6,915 bases of DNA from Planctomycetaceae bacterium. Lineage in GTDB: Bacteria > Planctomycetota > Planctomycetia > Pirellulales > Thermoguttaceae. The DNA lies in assembly GCA_031283825.1 (NCBI GenBank), contig JAITAZ010000056.1:1-6915 (forward strand). Reading direction: 5' to 3'. Positions 5,522 through 6,915 of the stretch are shown in pieces (the stretch's first letter is position 1; the number at the start of each line of letters is the position of its first letter). A program made the position numbers and the translations under genes. Below the pieces are notes generated by a model, which saw only the letters and a program-made list of their open reading frames with translations, was not told the origin of the DNA and searched no databases.

Positions 5522-6915
5522 ATGTCCAAGCAATTTCGTCCGTCGAATTTGACAAAATTTTTTCATTCAATTAAGCAGCCTTTTTACGTATTGGACGATT
5601 CGTCTTGTCTGATATTTTGCAATAGCGAGCTTGAGCAATGGACAGGTTGCGAGTCTAAAAATCTTATTGGTCAGCGTCTTCGATATCGTGCGACAACGTC
5701 TCGGTTGAAGCATGAAATTATTGGTGCGGCGTTAGTTCCTCCTCCGGAGGTATTTGAGTATATTGTCCGGCGTGATGCGGCTGTGAATCAATTATCTGTT
5801 GAGAATAAAAACGCCGTAAAGAAAATTGAATCGCAAAAATTTTATGCTGTGATTGCGATAGATCGAATCAATGTTATTAGTCGTCGTGTAGCTGAATTTA
5901 TTCCGCTTGAGCCGTCTGGAATTATTGTGTTGGTTGATTCGGCGGAGGCGACTTCGGCGGATATTAAAAAGGTTCAACCTTCTGAAATGCAGCGTCAATT
6001 GGCGACAGACATACATCAAACGTTAGCGGTTTTTTTGCGTCGTCAGGCGGGACGTTTTAAGTGGGAACGAATGATTGGAAGTTCTCAAGCGATGCAAAGA
6101 ATACGTCGTCAGGCGAGGTTGGCGGTTGATTCGTCGGCGTCTGTGTTGATTATTGGCGAGGTTGGAGTTGGCAAGGAGCATCTTGCGTCGGCGATTCATT
6201 ATGGCGGGCAAGAGTCGGATCGACCGGCGGGTGCGATTATTCCGATTGAGTGTTCGGTTTTGAATGAAGAATTAATTACGGCGACAATTTATGCTTTTCG
6301 CAATAAATTTCAGCATGAGCAGAGCGAGCGGCGTCATACTTTATTGCTTAAAGACGCTGATAAGTTGCCGGATTCGTTATTGGGAACGATAATAGATTTT
6401 GTCAATTCTGCGCCGGGTAATTTGAGAATAATTTCGACTTCGACCAAGTATCCTAATGAGTGGACGAATCATGAATCTTTTTCGATTTTGCTTGGCACGA
6501 TTACGATTGAGATTCCGCCGTTACGAAATCGCCGAGAGGACATTCCGATTCTTGCGCAGATGTTTTTGGAGGAGCAGAATCGCGAACTTGACAAACAGCG
6601 AGCTGGTTTTACGGCGGAGGCGATGGATGTGATTGTGCGTCATAATTGGTTGCGAAATCTTGACGAGCTTGAAGAAATGGCGATTGAGTCTTATGGCAAT
6701 AGTAATTCGTCTCTTGTGATGTTATCGGATTTACCGTTACGATTGAGGCAATTTTTTGACGCATCCGCGAAACCGGATCGTGATGACAAACCGATTGATT
6801 TAGATTCTTTTATTCGTCAAATTGAGCGAGAGTTAATTGAAAGAGCGATAAACATTTCAAAAGGCAACAAAACTCAAGCCGCCAAAATGCTAGGCTTAAA
6901 CAGACCAAAATTATA
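5522..6915 (+). CDS. PAS-AAA+-Fis transcriptional regulator with degenerate sigma-54 activator core, C-terminally cut
   Basis: The 464 visible codons give a PAS domain (about 10-60; QPFYVLDDSSCLIFCN), a PPPEVF motif (73-78) and a linker. A bacterial enhancer-binding-protein type AAA+ module (about 185-400) follows, then a Fis-type helix-turn-helix (about 445 onward; KGNKTQAAKMLGLNRPKL) cut by the window end. In the AAA+ core Walker A is kept (GEVGVGKE, 212-219), as is the LRNRREDIPIL arginine-finger region (334-344). The stretch between IYAF (256-259) and HTLLL (272-276) is only 12 residues and has no GAFTGA loop. Walker B reads LLLKDAD (Lys277-Asp278) where LFLDE is usual. The sensor II motif WPGNVREL has become WLRNLDEL (376-383), losing its Arg. 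It probably does not activate sigma-54 RNA polymerase in the normal way; it may be a DNA-binding regulator with a structural AAA+ domain. An in-frame TAA at 5516-5518 fixes the start. It follows the kinase on the same strand. Confidence 0.88.
   Translation, partial: MSKQFRPSNLTKFFHSIKQPFYVLDDSSCLIFCNSELEQWTGCESKNLIGQRLRYRATTSRLKHEIIGAALVPPPEVFEYIVRRDAAVNQLSVENKNAVKKIESQKFYAVIAIDRINVISRRVAEFIPLEPSGIIVLVDSAEATSADIKKVQPSEMQRQLATDIHQTLAVFLRRQAGRFKWERMIGSSQAMQRIRRQARLAVDSSASVLIIGEVGVGKEHLASAIHYGGQESDRPAGAIIPIECSVLNEELITATIYAFRNKFQHEQSERRHTLLLKDADKLPDSLLGTIIDFVNSAPGNLRIISTSTKYPNEWTNHESFSILLGTITIEIPPLRNRREDIPILAQMFLEEQNRELDKQRAGFTAEAMDVIVRHNWLRNLDELEEMAIESYGNSNSSLVMLSDLPLRLRQFFDASAKPDRDDKPIDLDSFIRQIERELIERAINISKGNKTQAAKMLGLNRPKL

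Overview
This AT-rich bacterial window contains four protein-coding genes (two cut by the window edges) and three intergenic spaces carrying unusual repeats. Taxonomy is uncertain. Four things argue against a typical gammaproteobacterium or Bacteroidetes: a short-form ThiC, a hybrid PAS histidine kinase, a PAS-AAA+-Fis regulator with a PPPEVF motif after its PAS domain, and start codons with no Shine-Dalgarno sequence. From memory, the last regulator most resembles planctomycete proteins, so an AT-rich Planctomycetota (or another PVC-like) bacterium is my best guess, at low to moderate confidence.

Layout: (1) 740 down to 1, minus strand: N-terminal 246 residues of a P-loop ATPase of the RecF/SMC/OLD-like kind. 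(2) 741-1203: divergent intergenic space with no TPP riboswitch. It holds a two-copy 40-bp-period repeat around a small GTCCC/GGGAT hairpin and one apparent relic of the repeat element found at 4947-5238. (3) 1204-2529: thiC, pyrimidine synthesis for thiamine. (4) 2530-2794: low-complexity spacer made of ACTACA/ACTAATACA-type units and C5/T tracts. It has a perfect 29-bp inverted repeat, a perfect mirror repeat and two G-quadruplex motifs on the minus strand. (5) 2795-4891: soluble hybrid histidine kinase, coiled coil-PAS-HisKA-HATPase-pseudoreceiver-receiver. (6) 4892-5521: 630 bp without a gene. It contains a 292-bp composite inverted-repeat element with nested, covarying hairpins, a 12-bp-stem A/T-rich hairpin and a 7-bp tandem repeat. 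(7) 5522-6915: PAS-AAA+-Fis regulator, cut inside its helix-turn-helix. Its AAA+ core has lost the sigma-54 contact loop and key ATPase residues.

How the genes work together: thiC stands alone as a metabolic gene. The kinase and the regulator point the same way, both are PAS-equipped and apparently cytoplasmic, and both sit next to repeat-rich spacers. They may belong to one signalling circuit, but a 630-bp repeat-bearing gap separates them, so this is only a hypothesis. The most unusual items are the covarying hairpin element, the G4/mirror-repeat spacer in front of the kinase, and the degenerate enhancer-binding-protein core.
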